A stretch of 64,000 bases of DNA from Curtobacterium pusillum (GCA_002025645.1 CP018783.1:248001-312000), one strand, 5' to 3'. Shown: positions 8,764-17,136, counted from the stretch's first letter. Notes: generated by a model not told the origin, from the letters alone. Translations and numbers: made by a program.

Positions 8764-9777
8764 GTGAGCACAGCGCCTGAACACCTCGTCGACCGTGACC
8801 CGCAGGTGACCCCGCAGCAGATGGCTGCCTCGCTCGTCCCGCCGCCCCAGTTCGCGGACGCCTCCTTCGACTCCTACCGACCGGACGCGGACTACCCGTC
8901 GCAGGCGTCGGTGCGGGACGCCGTGGCGGCCTTCGTCGCCGCCGGGCCGGCCGACACTCCGCGACGCGGGCTCTTCGGCCGGCGGAAGCCCGCTGCGTCC
9001 GACGCGGGGACGAAGTCGGGCGTCTACCTCGACGGCGGGTTCGGCGTCGGCAAGACCCACCTACTCGCCGCCGCGTACCACGCCGCCACGGGGCGCAAGA
9101 CGTTCGGCACCTTCATCGAGTACACCGCGCTGGTCGGGGCGCTCGGGTTCCAGGGCACGGTCGACCTGCTCCGCGGCACGGCGCTCGTCTGCATCGACGA
9201 GTTCGAGCTCGACGACCCGGGCGACACGATGGTGATGACGCGGCTCATCAAGGAGCTCACCGAGACCGGCACCCGGTTCGCGGCGACGTCGAACACCCCG
9301 CCGGGCGCCCTCGGCGAGGGCCGGTTCGCCGCGCAGGACTTCCTCCGGGAGATCCAGGCGATGTCCGACCGGTTCGACACGATGCGCATCGACGGACTCG
9401 ACTACCGTCGGCGCGCGGTCGACGAGTCCGCCGGGGTCGTCACCGACGTCGAGGGAGCGCTGCCCGCCGGCACCGTCACGCTGGACGACTTCCGGGCCGT
9501 GGTCGGACACCTCGCGTCCGTGCACCCGTCGAAGTACGTGGCCATGGTCGAGGACCTGGACGCCGTGGGGCTCACCGACGTCCAGGCGTTCACCGACCAG
9601 ACCGATGCCCTGCGCTGGGTGGCGCTCGTCGACCGCCTGTACGACGCACAGGTCCGGATCGTCGCGTCCGGAACCCCGCTCGACCAGGTGTACCCCGACA
9701 CGATGCTGAACGGCGGCTACCGCAAGAAGTACCTGCGCGCGGCGAGCCGCGTGGTCGCCCTCACCCGCACTGCGTGA
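8764..9777 (+). CDS. zapE: Cell division protein ZapE (AFG1-like ATPase)
   Basis: This 337-residue AAA-type ATPase is of the AFG1/ZapE family. In proteobacteria ZapE binds the Z-ring and is needed under stress; its role in actinobacteria is less known. The Walker A motif is GFGVGKTH at about residue 100, Walker B is ALVCIDEFELDD at about 140, and a sensor-like SNTPP follows. The C-terminal part has YRKKYLRAASRV. It starts at GTG 8764. The gene stands alone, divergent from sseA, with a 177-base gap before the ammonium transporter. Confidence 0.88.
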   Translation: MSTAPEHLVDRDPQVTPQQMAASLVPPPQFADASFDSYRPDADYPSQASVRDAVAAFVAAGPADTPRRGLFGRRKPAASDAGTKSGVYLDGGFGVGKTHLLAAAYHAATGRKTFGTFIEYTALVGALGFQGTVDLLRGTALVCIDEFELDDPGDTMVMTRLIKELTETGTRFAATSNTPPGALGEGRFAAQDFLREIQAMSDRFDTMRIDGLDYRRRAVDESAGVVTDVEGALPAGTVTLDDFRAVVGHLASVHPSKYVAMVEDLDAVGLTDVQAFTDQTDALRWVALVDRLYDAQVRIVASGTPLDQVYPDTMLNGGYRKKYLRAASRVVALTRTA

Positions 9778-9847
9778 CGGACTCGTGGCCCCCGTCCAGG
9801 GGACTGCCCGGCTGACGAAACACGACGTTTACACAGCGCACCGTCGC

Positions 9848-9885
9848 GTTACACCCGCGAAACACTTCGTGCCTCCTCGTGAAAC
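9848..9885 (+). promoter_or_regulatory. GlnR-like box upstream of amt
   Basis: The sequence reads GTTAC-N6-GAAAC-N6-TGCCT-N6-GAAAC. This follows the actinobacterial GlnR layout gTnAC-N6-GaAAC repeated at 22-base intervals, with only the third 5-mer degenerate. It ends 69 bases before the amt start. A further GAAAC-N6-TTTAC lies just upstream at 9817-9832. The match to GlnR is from memory of the consensus. Confidence 0.55.
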
Positions 9886-9954
9886 CTCACGTCGCCAGAC
9901 TCGGTGACACCCGACGCGGACCAAGAGCCGCAGGTGCAATCGAGAGGTGAACAG

Positions 9955-11229
9955 ATGCTTGATCAGGGCAACACGACGTTCGTGTTGGTCATGGCGGCGC
10001 TGGTGTTGTTCATGACACCCGGCCTGGCCTTCTTCTACGGCGGTCTGGTGAAGGCCAAGTCCGTCATCAGCATGATGATGATGTCCTTCGGGGCGATCGC
10101 CCTGGTGAGCGTCCTCTGGGTGCTCTACGGCTACGCGATCGCCTTCGCCAACCACGGTGACGGCACGGCGGTCTCCGGCGTCGTCGGCTTCTTCAGCATC
10201 GACTGGAACCAGATCGGCCTCGGGCAGGCGTTCGAGGAGGCCAAGGCCTCCACGATCAACGCCGCGTACCCCTCAATGGCGTTCGTCGGCTTCCAGGCAA
10301 CCTTCGCGATCATCACCGTCGCCCTGATCTCCGGCGCGATCGCCGACCGCGCCAAGTTCGGCGCGTGGATGGTCTTCGCCGGCGTCTGGGTCACGGTCGT
10401 CTACTTCCCGGTCGCCTCGTGGGTCTTCAACCTCACCTCCGGCTGGGCAGCGACCTGGGGCGTCATCGACTTCGCCGGTGGCACCGCGGTGCACATCAAC
10501 GCCGGTGCTGCCGGTCTCGCCCTGGCGATCGTCCTCGGCAAGCGCGTCGGCTTCGCGAAGGGTGCGCACAAGCCGCACAACCCGCCCTTCGTCCTGCTCG
10601 GTGCCGCGATCCTCTGGTTCGGCTGGTTCGGCTTCAACGCCGGGTCCGAGGGTGCTGCTGACGGCATCGCCTCGATCGCCTGGGTGAACACGCTCGCCGC
10701 CCCGGCCGCCGCCATCCTCGGTTGGCTGCTCGTCGAGAAGCTCAAGGACGGCAAGGCCACGTCGATCGGTGCCGCGTCCGGCGCCGTCACCGGCCTCGTC
10801 GCCATCACGCCGGCCTGTGCCGCGCTCACCCCGGGCTGGGGCATCCTGCTCGGCTTCATCGCCGGCATCATCTGCTGCTTCGCGATCGACTGGAAGTACC
10901 GCCTCGGCTTCGACGACTCGCTGGACGTCGTGGGCGTCCACCTGGTCGGCGGCATCGTCGGCACGCTCTACCTGGGCTTCTTCGCCAACGACACCGGCCT
11001 GATCTACTCGGGTTCGTTCGCCCAGCTCGGCAAGCAGGCCGCTGCAGCCGGTGCGGTCGGTGCGTACTCGTTCATCCTCGCCTTCCTCATCGGTTGGATC
11101 ATCGAGAAGACGATGGGCTTCCGCGTCAAGACCGAGGACGAGGTCGCCGGCATCGACACCGCCGTCCACGGTGAAGAGGGCTACGTCCTCTACGAAGACC
11201 GCGACGAGACCCCGGTCTCCGTCCGGTAG
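9955..11229 (+). CDS. amt: Ammonium transporter Amt
   Basis: A 424-residue channel-type ammonium transporter of the inner membrane with about eleven helices. The first is VLVMAALVLFMTPGLAFFYGG. Other Amt hallmarks are FAGGTAVHINAGAAGLA with the first pore histidine, LWFGWFGFNAGS, and DVVGVHLVGGIVGTLYLG with the second pore histidine. I chose ATG 9955 because AGAGGTGA precedes it closely and the first helix then begins at once; 17 extra residues from 9904 look non-native. No PII gene (glnK) follows, although amt-glnK is the usual order; a terminator follows instead. The upstream GlnR-like box suggests nitrogen control. Confidence 0.95.
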   Translation: MLDQGNTTFVLVMAALVLFMTPGLAFFYGGLVKAKSVISMMMMSFGAIALVSVLWVLYGYAIAFANHGDGTAVSGVVGFFSIDWNQIGLGQAFEEAKASTINAAYPSMAFVGFQATFAIITVALISGAIADRAKFGAWMVFAGVWVTVVYFPVASWVFNLTSGWAATWGVIDFAGGTAVHINAGAAGLALAIVLGKRVGFAKGAHKPHNPPFVLLGAAILWFGWFGFNAGSEGAADGIASIAWVNTLAAPAAAILGWLLVEKLKDGKATSIGAASGAVTGLVAITPACAALTPGWGILLGFIAGIICCFAIDWKYRLGFDDSLDVVGVHLVGGIVGTLYLGFFANDTGLIYSGSFAQLGKQAAAAGAVGAYSFILAFLIGWIIEKTMGFRVKTEDEVAGIDTAVHGEEGYVLYEDRDETPVSVR

Positions 11230-11249
11230 CACCCGAACACCACCCGTCC

Positions 11250-11286
11250 GACGGGCCCCGCGCACACAGCAGGCGCGGGGCCCGTC
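11250..11286 (+). terminator. Terminator after amt
   Basis: A 14-base perfect stem, GACGGGCCCCGCGC (11250-11263) pairing with 11273-11286, has a 9-base loop and starts 20 bases after the amt stop. Confidence 0.75.
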
Positions 11287-11315
11287 GTCGTGTGTGGGCG
11301 CGGCAGGGCCGGGCG

Positions 11316-11369
11316 GACTCGGAACGACGACTCCGACGTCGTACGACATCGGAGTCGTCGTTCCGAGTC
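11316..11369. repeat. 54-base palindrome, family 2 (near-perfect)
   Basis: Two 27-base arms pair with one mismatch around a GTAC centre. The core is GACGTCGTACGACATC. A second, more degenerate copy with the same outer GGACTCGGAACGAC and the same core lies at 29938-29983. It may be a second terminator after amt or a mobile palindromic repeat. Confidence 0.6.
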
Positions 11370-11399
11370 GGACAGGTCCCCGCCCGGTAGGGTTCCCGC

Positions 11400-12437
11400 G
11401 TGGACGACGTCACCCTCGCGCACCCGCTCGTCGACGCCGTGGGACCGGGCTTCGTGGTCAGCGAGACCGACGCCGCCGTGGTCGAGCTCTCCTCCGCGCG
11501 CACGGGCCTCGTGCTCGACACCCGTGCCGCCGGGCTCGCGTTCGTGCTGCTCACCCCGCCGACGAGCCGCATCACCACCGCGATGCTCGCCATGCTCCGC
11601 CGCACCGGCAGCGCCTGGGTCGTCCGCGAGGGGGCCCGCTACCGCGCCGCCGGCTCGCCCACCCCGGCGGACGACGTCGCGACCGCCATGCTCTCGCCGC
11701 AGGCGTCGCCCCGGTCGACACGGCTCGGCGCCGACGAGGTGCCCTGGACCGAGGTCGTCGTCTCGGTCCACCACCCGGCCACCGAGCAGGCCGGCATCGG
11801 TCGGACCGCCGAGTTGCTGCTCGAGGGCCTCGCGGGCACGACGCCGTCCGGCTGGGGCACGGTCGAGCCCGCGACGATCGCGTGGAGCGTCGCCGCCGTC
11901 ACCGACTTCGCCCGCCGGCGTGCTCCGCGCCCGACCCGACTGCTCGCGACCGGCCCGGTCGAGAGCGGCGTGGCCGCCGTCCAGATCCGGGTCGAGCGGT
12001 CCGCCACCGGCGTGACCGAGGAGACACGGTTGGCTCTGCCTGGAGGCACGGTGCAAGCCCCTGACGCTGCCTCACCCGAGCGCGTGCTCGCGGAACTCGC
12101 GCGTCGCCAGCGCGTGCTTCTGGGGACCGCGTGGCGGTCGGCCGGCCACCCGGACGCGACCCTGTCCGCGCGCCAGATCGGCATGCCCGTGCCCCTGGGT
12201 GCGATCGTCGGAGCCGCCGCGCTGCGCGACCTCGGCATCGATCCGGCCGCGCTGCCGCCGGGAGCGACGGTCGTCGGGCCGCCACGCGTGCCGTCCCTCG
12301 TGCTCGACTTCACCCCGCCGCGGTCCGGTCTGACCGGCGGTGCCGAGGTGGAGGCGCGCTGGCGTCGGCTCGCGGAGCTCGGGAACGCGCTCGGCCCGCG
12401 GGTCGTCGAGTTGCTCGGGGCCGGGGCGCGCGCATGA
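11400..12437 (+). CDS. DUF6177 family protein (type VII-associated)
   Basis: A 345-residue protein that I recognise as DUF6177, often found next to actinobacterial WXG/LXG secretion loci. The N-terminal third has the typical DAAVVELSSARTGLVLDT and FVLLTPPTSRITTAML. No signal peptide or membrane segment is seen. It is first in a run of overlapping genes leading to the toxin, so a role in folding or loading of the effector is plausible but inferred. Start GTG 11400 lies six bases after TAGGGT (11388-11393), a leaderless arrangement. The coding sequence contains one exact copy of the 14-mer GCCTGGAGGCACGG at 12038. Confidence 0.68.
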   Translation: MDDVTLAHPLVDAVGPGFVVSETDAAVVELSSARTGLVLDTRAAGLAFVLLTPPTSRITTAMLAMLRRTGSAWVVREGARYRAAGSPTPADDVATAMLSPQASPRSTRLGADEVPWTEVVVSVHHPATEQAGIGRTAELLLEGLAGTTPSGWGTVEPATIAWSVAAVTDFARRRAPRPTRLLATGPVESGVAAVQIRVERSATGVTEETRLALPGGTVQAPDAASPERVLAELARRQRVLLGTAWRSAGHPDATLSARQIGMPVPLGAIVGAAALRDLGIDPAALPPGATVVGPPRVPSLVLDFTPPRSGLTGGAEVEARWRRLAELGNALGPRVVELLGAGARA

Positions 12438-12808
12438 GCGCCGAATGGGTGATCCTGTCCGGTCAGCACGTCGATGCCGTTGCTGTCCTGAGCGGTGCCG
12501 CCGAGGTGGACCCGGACATCGGCGTCCGGCAGCTCTGGGGCGGCGACGCGCTGCAGCTCGTCGACGCGGGCGGCGTCGTGCTCCTCACGCTCTTCCAGTC
12601 CCGACGGCTCGAGAGCACCGTGGACGCCGAACGGCTGCTCGGGCGAGCACTGCCGCGCCCGCTGCCCGAGGACGACGATCGGCTATGGTGGAGCGAGATC
12701 CACGCGGCCGCGCAACCCCCGTTCCGGGGGACGGCCGAGCGGATCGTGCGGAACACTGCGGACGCCGCCGGGGGAACGGCAGTGTCCCGCGCCGCAGCAG
12801 GACACTGA
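12434..12808 (+). CDS. Small conserved protein of the toxin locus
   Basis: A 124-residue protein with no family I can name. Its ATG overlaps the DUF6177 stop as ATGA, so it is translationally coupled. The N-terminal half looks like an alternating beta pattern (EWVILSGQHVDAVAVLSG, ALQLVDAGGVVLLTLFQS), followed by RALPRPLPEDDDRLWWSEIHA, which resembles small chaperone-like or immunity-accessory proteins. It has no membrane helix. By analogy with type VII effectors, a partner or targeting role is possible, based on position only. Confidence 0.65.
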   Translation: MSAEWVILSGQHVDAVAVLSGAAEVDPDIGVRQLWGGDALQLVDAGGVVLLTLFQSRRLESTVDAERLLGRALPRPLPEDDDRLWWSEIHAAAQPPFRGTAERIVRNTADAAGGTAVSRAAAGH

Positions 12809-12838
12809 CCGAGTCGAACGGGACGACCAGGGGGAACG

Positions 12839-13198
12839 ATGGGGAACGGCTGGCAGATCGAGCCCGCGGGTGTGCAGACCGCGCTCACCGACACCGAGAG
12901 CGCCGCGACGAGCCTGTCCACCGCGTTCGACGGCCTCGCTGACGCGCACGCGGCGCTCACCACCGCGGTCGGCGACGACCAGGCGGTCGCCGGAGCGGTC
13001 GCCGCGCTCATCGAGAGCCACTCGGCGCTCCTGACCCGTGTCAGCAACCACATTACCGCCGGCCTCGCCGGTGCTGCCAACGCGACCCTCGCCTACTACC
13101 ACGGTGACGAGGAGATGGCCGCGACGGCACAGGCCAACGCGATCGGTGCCTCCAGGACAGGCGACTTCTCCGGTGTCGACCTGGGTGGTGACCAGTGA
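12839..13198 (+). CDS. WXG100-like small helical protein (DUF6507-like)
   Basis: A 119-residue helical protein beginning MGNGWQIEPAGVQTALTDTE. Size, two long amphipathic helices and the position just before a large toxin fit the WXG100/ESAT-6-like partners of type VII effectors, and the opening resembles DUF6507 as I remember it. The central WXG turn is not clear, so the call rests on size, helix pattern and context. Its stop overlaps the toxin start by four bases. The C-terminal tail (GDFSGVDLGGDQ) is flexible. GGTGCCTCCAGG at 13145 is another partial copy of the repeated motif. Confidence 0.6.
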   Translation: MGNGWQIEPAGVQTALTDTESAATSLSTAFDGLADAHAALTTAVGDDQAVAGAVAALIESHSALLTRVSNHITAGLAGAANATLAYYHGDEEMAATAQANAIGASRTGDFSGVDLGGDQ

Positions 13199-15333
13199 CG
13201 GGCCAGTGTCGGGCCGACGGCCTGATCGACCCGGACGCGATCCCCGGCGCGAACATCAAGGCGGAGCAGGTCGACTCCGCCGGCACGGCGTTCTCGACCT
13301 CGGCGACCGACGTGCAGACGCGCGGATCCGCGGTGAAGACCGCCTGGGCGAAGCTCGGCGGCAGCTACACCACCCCCGACTCGGCCGAGCTGCTGACCGT
13401 GATGGACGGGGTCGAGACGGACACCGCGTCGCTCGCGGCGACCCTGCAGAAGGTGTCCACGCACCTCAGCGACTACGCCACGGCGGTGGCACCGATCGCG
13501 AAGCGGCTGGTCGAGCTCAAGGCCGAGGCGGAGACCTTCGTCGCGAAGGCACTCAAGGGCAAGACCGTCGGACCATGGGACCCCGAGCACCCGGCGAACC
13601 AGGGCATCGTCGGCCTGGTCCAGAACTTCGGGCAGCAGTTCGACGACGCCCACCTGCGCTGGGACGAGTACACGCCGTACGTCGACGAGAACAACGACCT
13701 GCTCACCAAGGTCGCCGAGCAGGAGACGAAGCTCTCCGCCGCCTCCGCCGAGTGCGTCAACGCCATCAACGGGCTCCGTACCGACATGTGCCTGGCCGAG
13801 GTGCAGGCCGTCGACTACACCGCAGCGGTCAAGGCGAACCAACCGATGCCGTGGGGGAGCACCGGACGCGGCGACCAGTCCTGCTCGGAGTCCTTCAGCT
13901 CCGGGATGGACGACGCGCTGCAGGGGACGCTCGACGGCCTCGGCGGCCTGATCGGCTACAACTCGCAGACCGGCGGATGGGCCGACGGTGACTGGGCAGC
14001 GCAGTCCTGGAAGGGCTTCGCGGAGTCGCTCGGTCTCATCGCACTGATGGGCAGCCCGCCGCTGCTGATCGCCGGTGCGCTGCCGAAGGGAATCCTGCCG
14101 GACGTCGTCAGCGACACCGCGCGGAACATCCTCGACCAGCAGAAGACCCTCGTCGAGGGCTTCGTCGGATCGCCGGAGGACTGGCGGGACGACCCCGCCC
14201 ACGCCGCCGGTGGTGCCGCGTTCAACGTCGGGACGCTCTTCATCCCCGGTGCCGGCGAGGTCGGCGCCGGCGCGAAGGTCGCTGCGCTCGGCTCGCGGCT
14301 CGCCGTGCTCGGTGCGGACGGGTCCAAGCTCGCGGCGTTCGGGTCGAAGCTCGCCACCGCCGGGACCGCGATGGTGCGGGTCGGGGACGCGCTGGGGAGC
14401 CTGCCGGGCAAGGCGCTGTCCGGGGCGTCGGACCTGCTCGCGGGGAGCCGGGGCGGGTTCGCGAACGCCCTGCGGTGGCTCGGGGACAAGATCCCGACCG
14501 TGAAGGTCAGCGTCGAGCACGCCATGGCGACGCCGGACGGGTTCGGGGTGGGGCTCGGTCGGCCGCACATCGAGGTGGGGGAGCCTGGGTCTGGAGGCCA
14601 CTGGTTGCACTCGGTGGCGGAACGGGTCGACGGTGGGTCGCACCGCGCCGAGTCGTCCGCGGGGGCTGATTCCCACACCGGGACGATCGATCGGAGCCCC
14701 GCATCCGGTCATGGTGAAGGCTCACCATCCGTTGGAGAGGAGCCCCGGAGCAGCGGTGAAGCCGGTTGGCAGCGAGTCTCACCGGATCCGCATCAATCGG
14801 TCGTGCGGGTCACGCACGATGATTCGTCGCTCAAGCGTGAGAATCTGCAACCGAACACCCGGTACGAGCTGACGGACCGCCAAGCGGTCTACTACACGGA
14901 CGAACGTGGCCGACCTGCGACTTCGGAAGCCCTGATCGATCGCTCGTACCCGCTGTCTGAGCGCGTGCGCGACGGTGACGAGCAACGGTTCGCGGGCGGT
15001 GCTGATCGACTGCCTGAAGACCACGGGGGTCACATCGTCTCTGCGAAGCACGGAGGTTCTCCATTCGGGGTCAACCTCACCCCAGAACACGGACGCACCG
15101 TCAATCTCGGCGAAGTTCGGCGAGTCGAGAACGACATCAGCCGTCTACTCCGCGAGGATCCTTCCACTCCGGTGTATCTCAGACGCGAAATTCAGTTTGA
15201 GGGCACTTCGCAACGGGGCTCGGTATTCTTGATCAGCTGGGGGCGCGAAAGCGCAGACAGTCTGCAGCAAGTGATCATCGAGAATCCCGTCTCCTTCGAG
15301 ACGTCGACCCGAGCCGGAGGACTGAAAGGTTGA
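13195..15333 (+). CDS. Polymorphic toxin with WXG/LXG-like N-terminus and DNA/RNA non-specific endonuclease tip
   Basis: A 712-residue secreted-toxin candidate. Residues about 15-220 are long helices of WXG/LXG type (VKTAWAKLGGSYTTPDS). Residues about 270-430 are glycine- and alanine-rich with hydrophobic stretches (SLGLIALMGSPPLLIAGALP, GTLFIPGAGEVGAGAKV), as in effector trunks. A variable linker is followed by a tip at about 560-700 with RYELTDRQAVYYTDERGR, then DHGGHIVSAKHGG and FGVNLTPEHGRTVNLGEVR. This D-x-GH plus N pattern is that of the Endonuclea_NS_2 nuclease, as in B. subtilis YeeF. The last 200 codons are clearly lower in GC. The following gene overlaps its stop. Confidence 0.8.
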   Translation: MTGQCRADGLIDPDAIPGANIKAEQVDSAGTAFSTSATDVQTRGSAVKTAWAKLGGSYTTPDSAELLTVMDGVETDTASLAATLQKVSTHLSDYATAVAPIAKRLVELKAEAETFVAKALKGKTVGPWDPEHPANQGIVGLVQNFGQQFDDAHLRWDEYTPYVDENNDLLTKVAEQETKLSAASAECVNAINGLRTDMCLAEVQAVDYTAAVKANQPMPWGSTGRGDQSCSESFSSGMDDALQGTLDGLGGLIGYNSQTGGWADGDWAAQSWKGFAESLGLIALMGSPPLLIAGALPKGILPDVVSDTARNILDQQKTLVEGFVGSPEDWRDDPAHAAGGAAFNVGTLFIPGAGEVGAGAKVAALGSRLAVLGADGSKLAAFGSKLATAGTAMVRVGDALGSLPGKALSGASDLLAGSRGGFANALRWLGDKIPTVKVSVEHAMATPDGFGVGLGRPHIEVGEPGSGGHWLHSVAERVDGGSHRAESSAGADSHTGTIDRSPASGHGEGSPSVGEEPRSSGEAGWQRVSPDPHQSVVRVTHDDSSLKRENLQPNTRYELTDRQAVYYTDERGRPATSEALIDRSYPLSERVRDGDEQRFAGGADRLPEDHGGHIVSAKHGGSPFGVNLTPEHGRTVNLGEVRRVENDISRLLREDPSTPVYLRREIQFEGTSQRGSVFLISWGRESADSLQQVIIENPVSFETSTRAGGLKG

Positions 15334-16163
15334 ACTCAGTGGAAGATCTGCACGGCTTGCAGAATCGCCTTGCGATCTTGACCTTCGACCGCATGCCGAG
15401 CGGCTGGTCGCGCGCGACTTCGGTCTTCGTCAATGTCGGTGTCTCGTCGCGACTGCAGCGGGCGGTGCTCACCGCGAGCGGGATGACTTTCGGCCCTCCC
15501 GCCGACCTGGCGGAGTGGCAAGCCTGGAAGGATCTTCGAGTCTTGATGTCGGACGCGGACCACGGCGCTTGGTTCACGGGGCGGCTCCAGGTCGAGAGCT
15601 CGGGAGCCTATCGATTCGATTTCGACTGGGAGACTGAGCCGCAGTGGCCGGTCCAGGTCGACCTCGATGGCAACATCGTGCAGTCTGAGCGCGTCGAGAC
15701 CCAGCAGCTTCGCGACGATCTGCAGCGGTACCCGCGGGATGCCGAGACCACGCCGGAGTGGCTCATCCAGCGCCTCGCAGCCAATCCGCTTCGTTTCGTG
15801 GATGCGTGGCAACCAGGTCTCGCGCCGCTGGCGAACAGTGAGAACTGGGTGATCGTTCGAGACATGATCCGCGATGCCATCCAAGCCGGTAGTGATGACG
15901 CCGGCGTCGCAGTGGAAGCAACTCAGGTTGCTGAGGTCGTCTCCAGCGAACTCGTCGGCTCGACGCGCGTCGGCCAGGTCGTGCGCCTCTGTCGTGAGGC
16001 GTCCGAGGGCGGACTGATCGGGTTCAGACCGGGGTCGACTGCGGATGCAGCGGAGCCAACGAGCGCGGCGCTCGACGATGACGAGGTCCTTCGGGTCAAT
16101 GTCGAGGCCTTGATGAACCCGCTCGTAGCTCTTGCCGGTCAGGAACTCCTGAACGCGCGGTGA
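15330..16163 (+). CDS. YezG-like (DUF600) immunity protein candidate
   Basis: A 277-residue acidic protein directly after the nuclease toxin; its TTG start overlaps the toxin stop as TTGA, with GGAGG upstream (GTG 15339 is an alternative). Residues about 1-120 resemble the YezG/DUF600 immunity fold: an N-terminal helix, MPSGWSRATSVFV, WKDLRVLMSDADHGAWFTG and SSGAYRFDFDWETEPQW. In B. subtilis YezG protects against the YeeF nuclease, which has the same tip type, so the pairing fits. The second half (from about residue 150) has no match I know and may be a fused second domain. Base composition is lower in GC than the flanks. Confidence 0.65.
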   Translation: MNSVEDLHGLQNRLAILTFDRMPSGWSRATSVFVNVGVSSRLQRAVLTASGMTFGPPADLAEWQAWKDLRVLMSDADHGAWFTGRLQVESSGAYRFDFDWETEPQWPVQVDLDGNIVQSERVETQQLRDDLQRYPRDAETTPEWLIQRLAANPLRFVDAWQPGLAPLANSENWVIVRDMIRDAIQAGSDDAGVAVEATQVAEVVSSELVGSTRVGQVVRLCREASEGGLIGFRPGSTADAAEPTSAALDDDEVLRVNVEALMNPLVALAGQELLNAR

Positions 16164-16271
16164 ACACCATGATCATCGTCGGATTCGAGGGCCTTCACGA
16201 CCACCAACTCTTTCGATCACGATCGAACGGTGCGTGAATCGGGCCGCTTTCCCCCCGGATCGGAGACTGCA

Positions 16272-16619
16272 ATGGTCGACATGACCGAGCTCGGGTACCA
16301 GAACGCCTCCGATGCGATCCCTTTCCTCGGCGGTCTGCTGGAGAATTTCTACCAGTACTGGTGGGACGACTACTCGTGTGCCGCTGACTACGTCGACTTC
16401 TTCACGGACGGGTTCAGCGCGGAAGATTTCGCGGCGATGCGACAGGAGTTTGTCTCGCTGAGCGTCGATACCGCAGACGACGGCGACGTGGAGACCTTCC
16501 TCCGTCGCATGAACGCGAACTACCGTCTCCGTGCGGGGTCGGGTCGAGCGTTGCTGGATGAAGTGGGTCAGCGGATCGAGCAGCTCGCCGGGGGCGCGGT
16601 CCCGAAGGCTGCCGGATGA
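16272..16619 (+). CDS. CdiI-like immunity protein candidate
   Basis: A 115-residue helical protein. The pattern LENFYQYWWDDYS near residue 30, then FTDGFSAEDFAAMRQEFVSL and FLRRMNANYRLR, resembles contact-dependent growth inhibition immunity proteins (Y-F-x-x-D-W followed by small helices). I chose ATG 16272 because GGAG stands six bases before it. It follows the YezG-like gene at 109 bases, so it may be an orphan immunity gene kept from an earlier toxin tip, a common arrangement. No toxin domain lies next to it. Confidence 0.55.
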   Translation: MVDMTELGYQNASDAIPFLGGLLENFYQYWWDDYSCAADYVDFFTDGFSAEDFAAMRQEFVSLSVDTADDGDVETFLRRMNANYRLRAGSGRALLDEVGQRIEQLAGGAVPKAAG

Positions 16620-16664
16620 ACGTGCTCTGGGCTTCGTCGGTCGGCACCTCGATGCGAGGCAGTC

Positions 16665-17101
16665 GTGAGTGAAGACTGGCAGCAGATCCTCGCGCTGGAC
16701 GTCGCGCCCGATGAGGTGCGCCGTACGGTTCCGAGCTCCCCGGGTACAACCCGCTGTGGAGCTTCATCGACACGGCCGTCCCGACACACCCCGACAACCG
16801 CATCTGGTACCTCGGCGACAGCACGGGTCCGTCGGATTGTCACTACTGCGGCACGCCGTTCGAGGAGGACAGGTTCTGGGAGGCCTTCGACCTGTGGCTC
16901 GAGGGTCCCGAACCGACGCTCTCCTGCGGGAACTGCGGGGGGACGGCCCCGATGGGCGATCAGGACACGTCCGGGAGCATCGTCGTCAGTCCGATCGGCA
17001 TCGTCATGTCCGGTGACGGGTGGGAGCTCGTCCCGGAACCCCTGGGCGCGCTCCGAACGGACTTCGGCGCGCGCTGGACGGGGGAGAGCTACCACCCGTA
17101 G
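16665..17101 (+). pseudogene. Zinc-ribbon protein gene with a single-base frameshift
   Basis: The first frame begins at GTG 16665 and reads MSEDWQQILALDVAPDEVRRTV, then loses sense near 16731. The next frame, without its own start codon, continues as ELPGYNPLWSFIDTAVP and runs to TAG at 17099-17101. Adding one base in the CC run at 16731-16732 joins them as RTV-P-ELPGYNPL. The second part has two CxxC pairs (CHYCGTPF and SCGNCGG), about 33 residues apart, so a small zinc ribbon. About 145 residues if restored. It may be another immunity or accessory protein of the toxin locus. A sequencing error is the alternative to a real pseudogene. Confidence 0.65.
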
Positions 17102-17136
17102 CGGCTGCGTGCGTGCGCGCGCGGCAGGATGGAGGC

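Noticed and set aside
16160-16237. 25-codon frame (GTG overlapping the YezG-like stop)
   Set aside because: Too short and without features; might be a translational link to the CdiI-like gene, but there is no evidence.
11400-17101. Prophage or insertion sequence as carrier of the toxin locus
   Set aside because: No integrase, transposase, att-like repeat or phage structural gene seen; variation seems limited to toxin tip and immunity genes.
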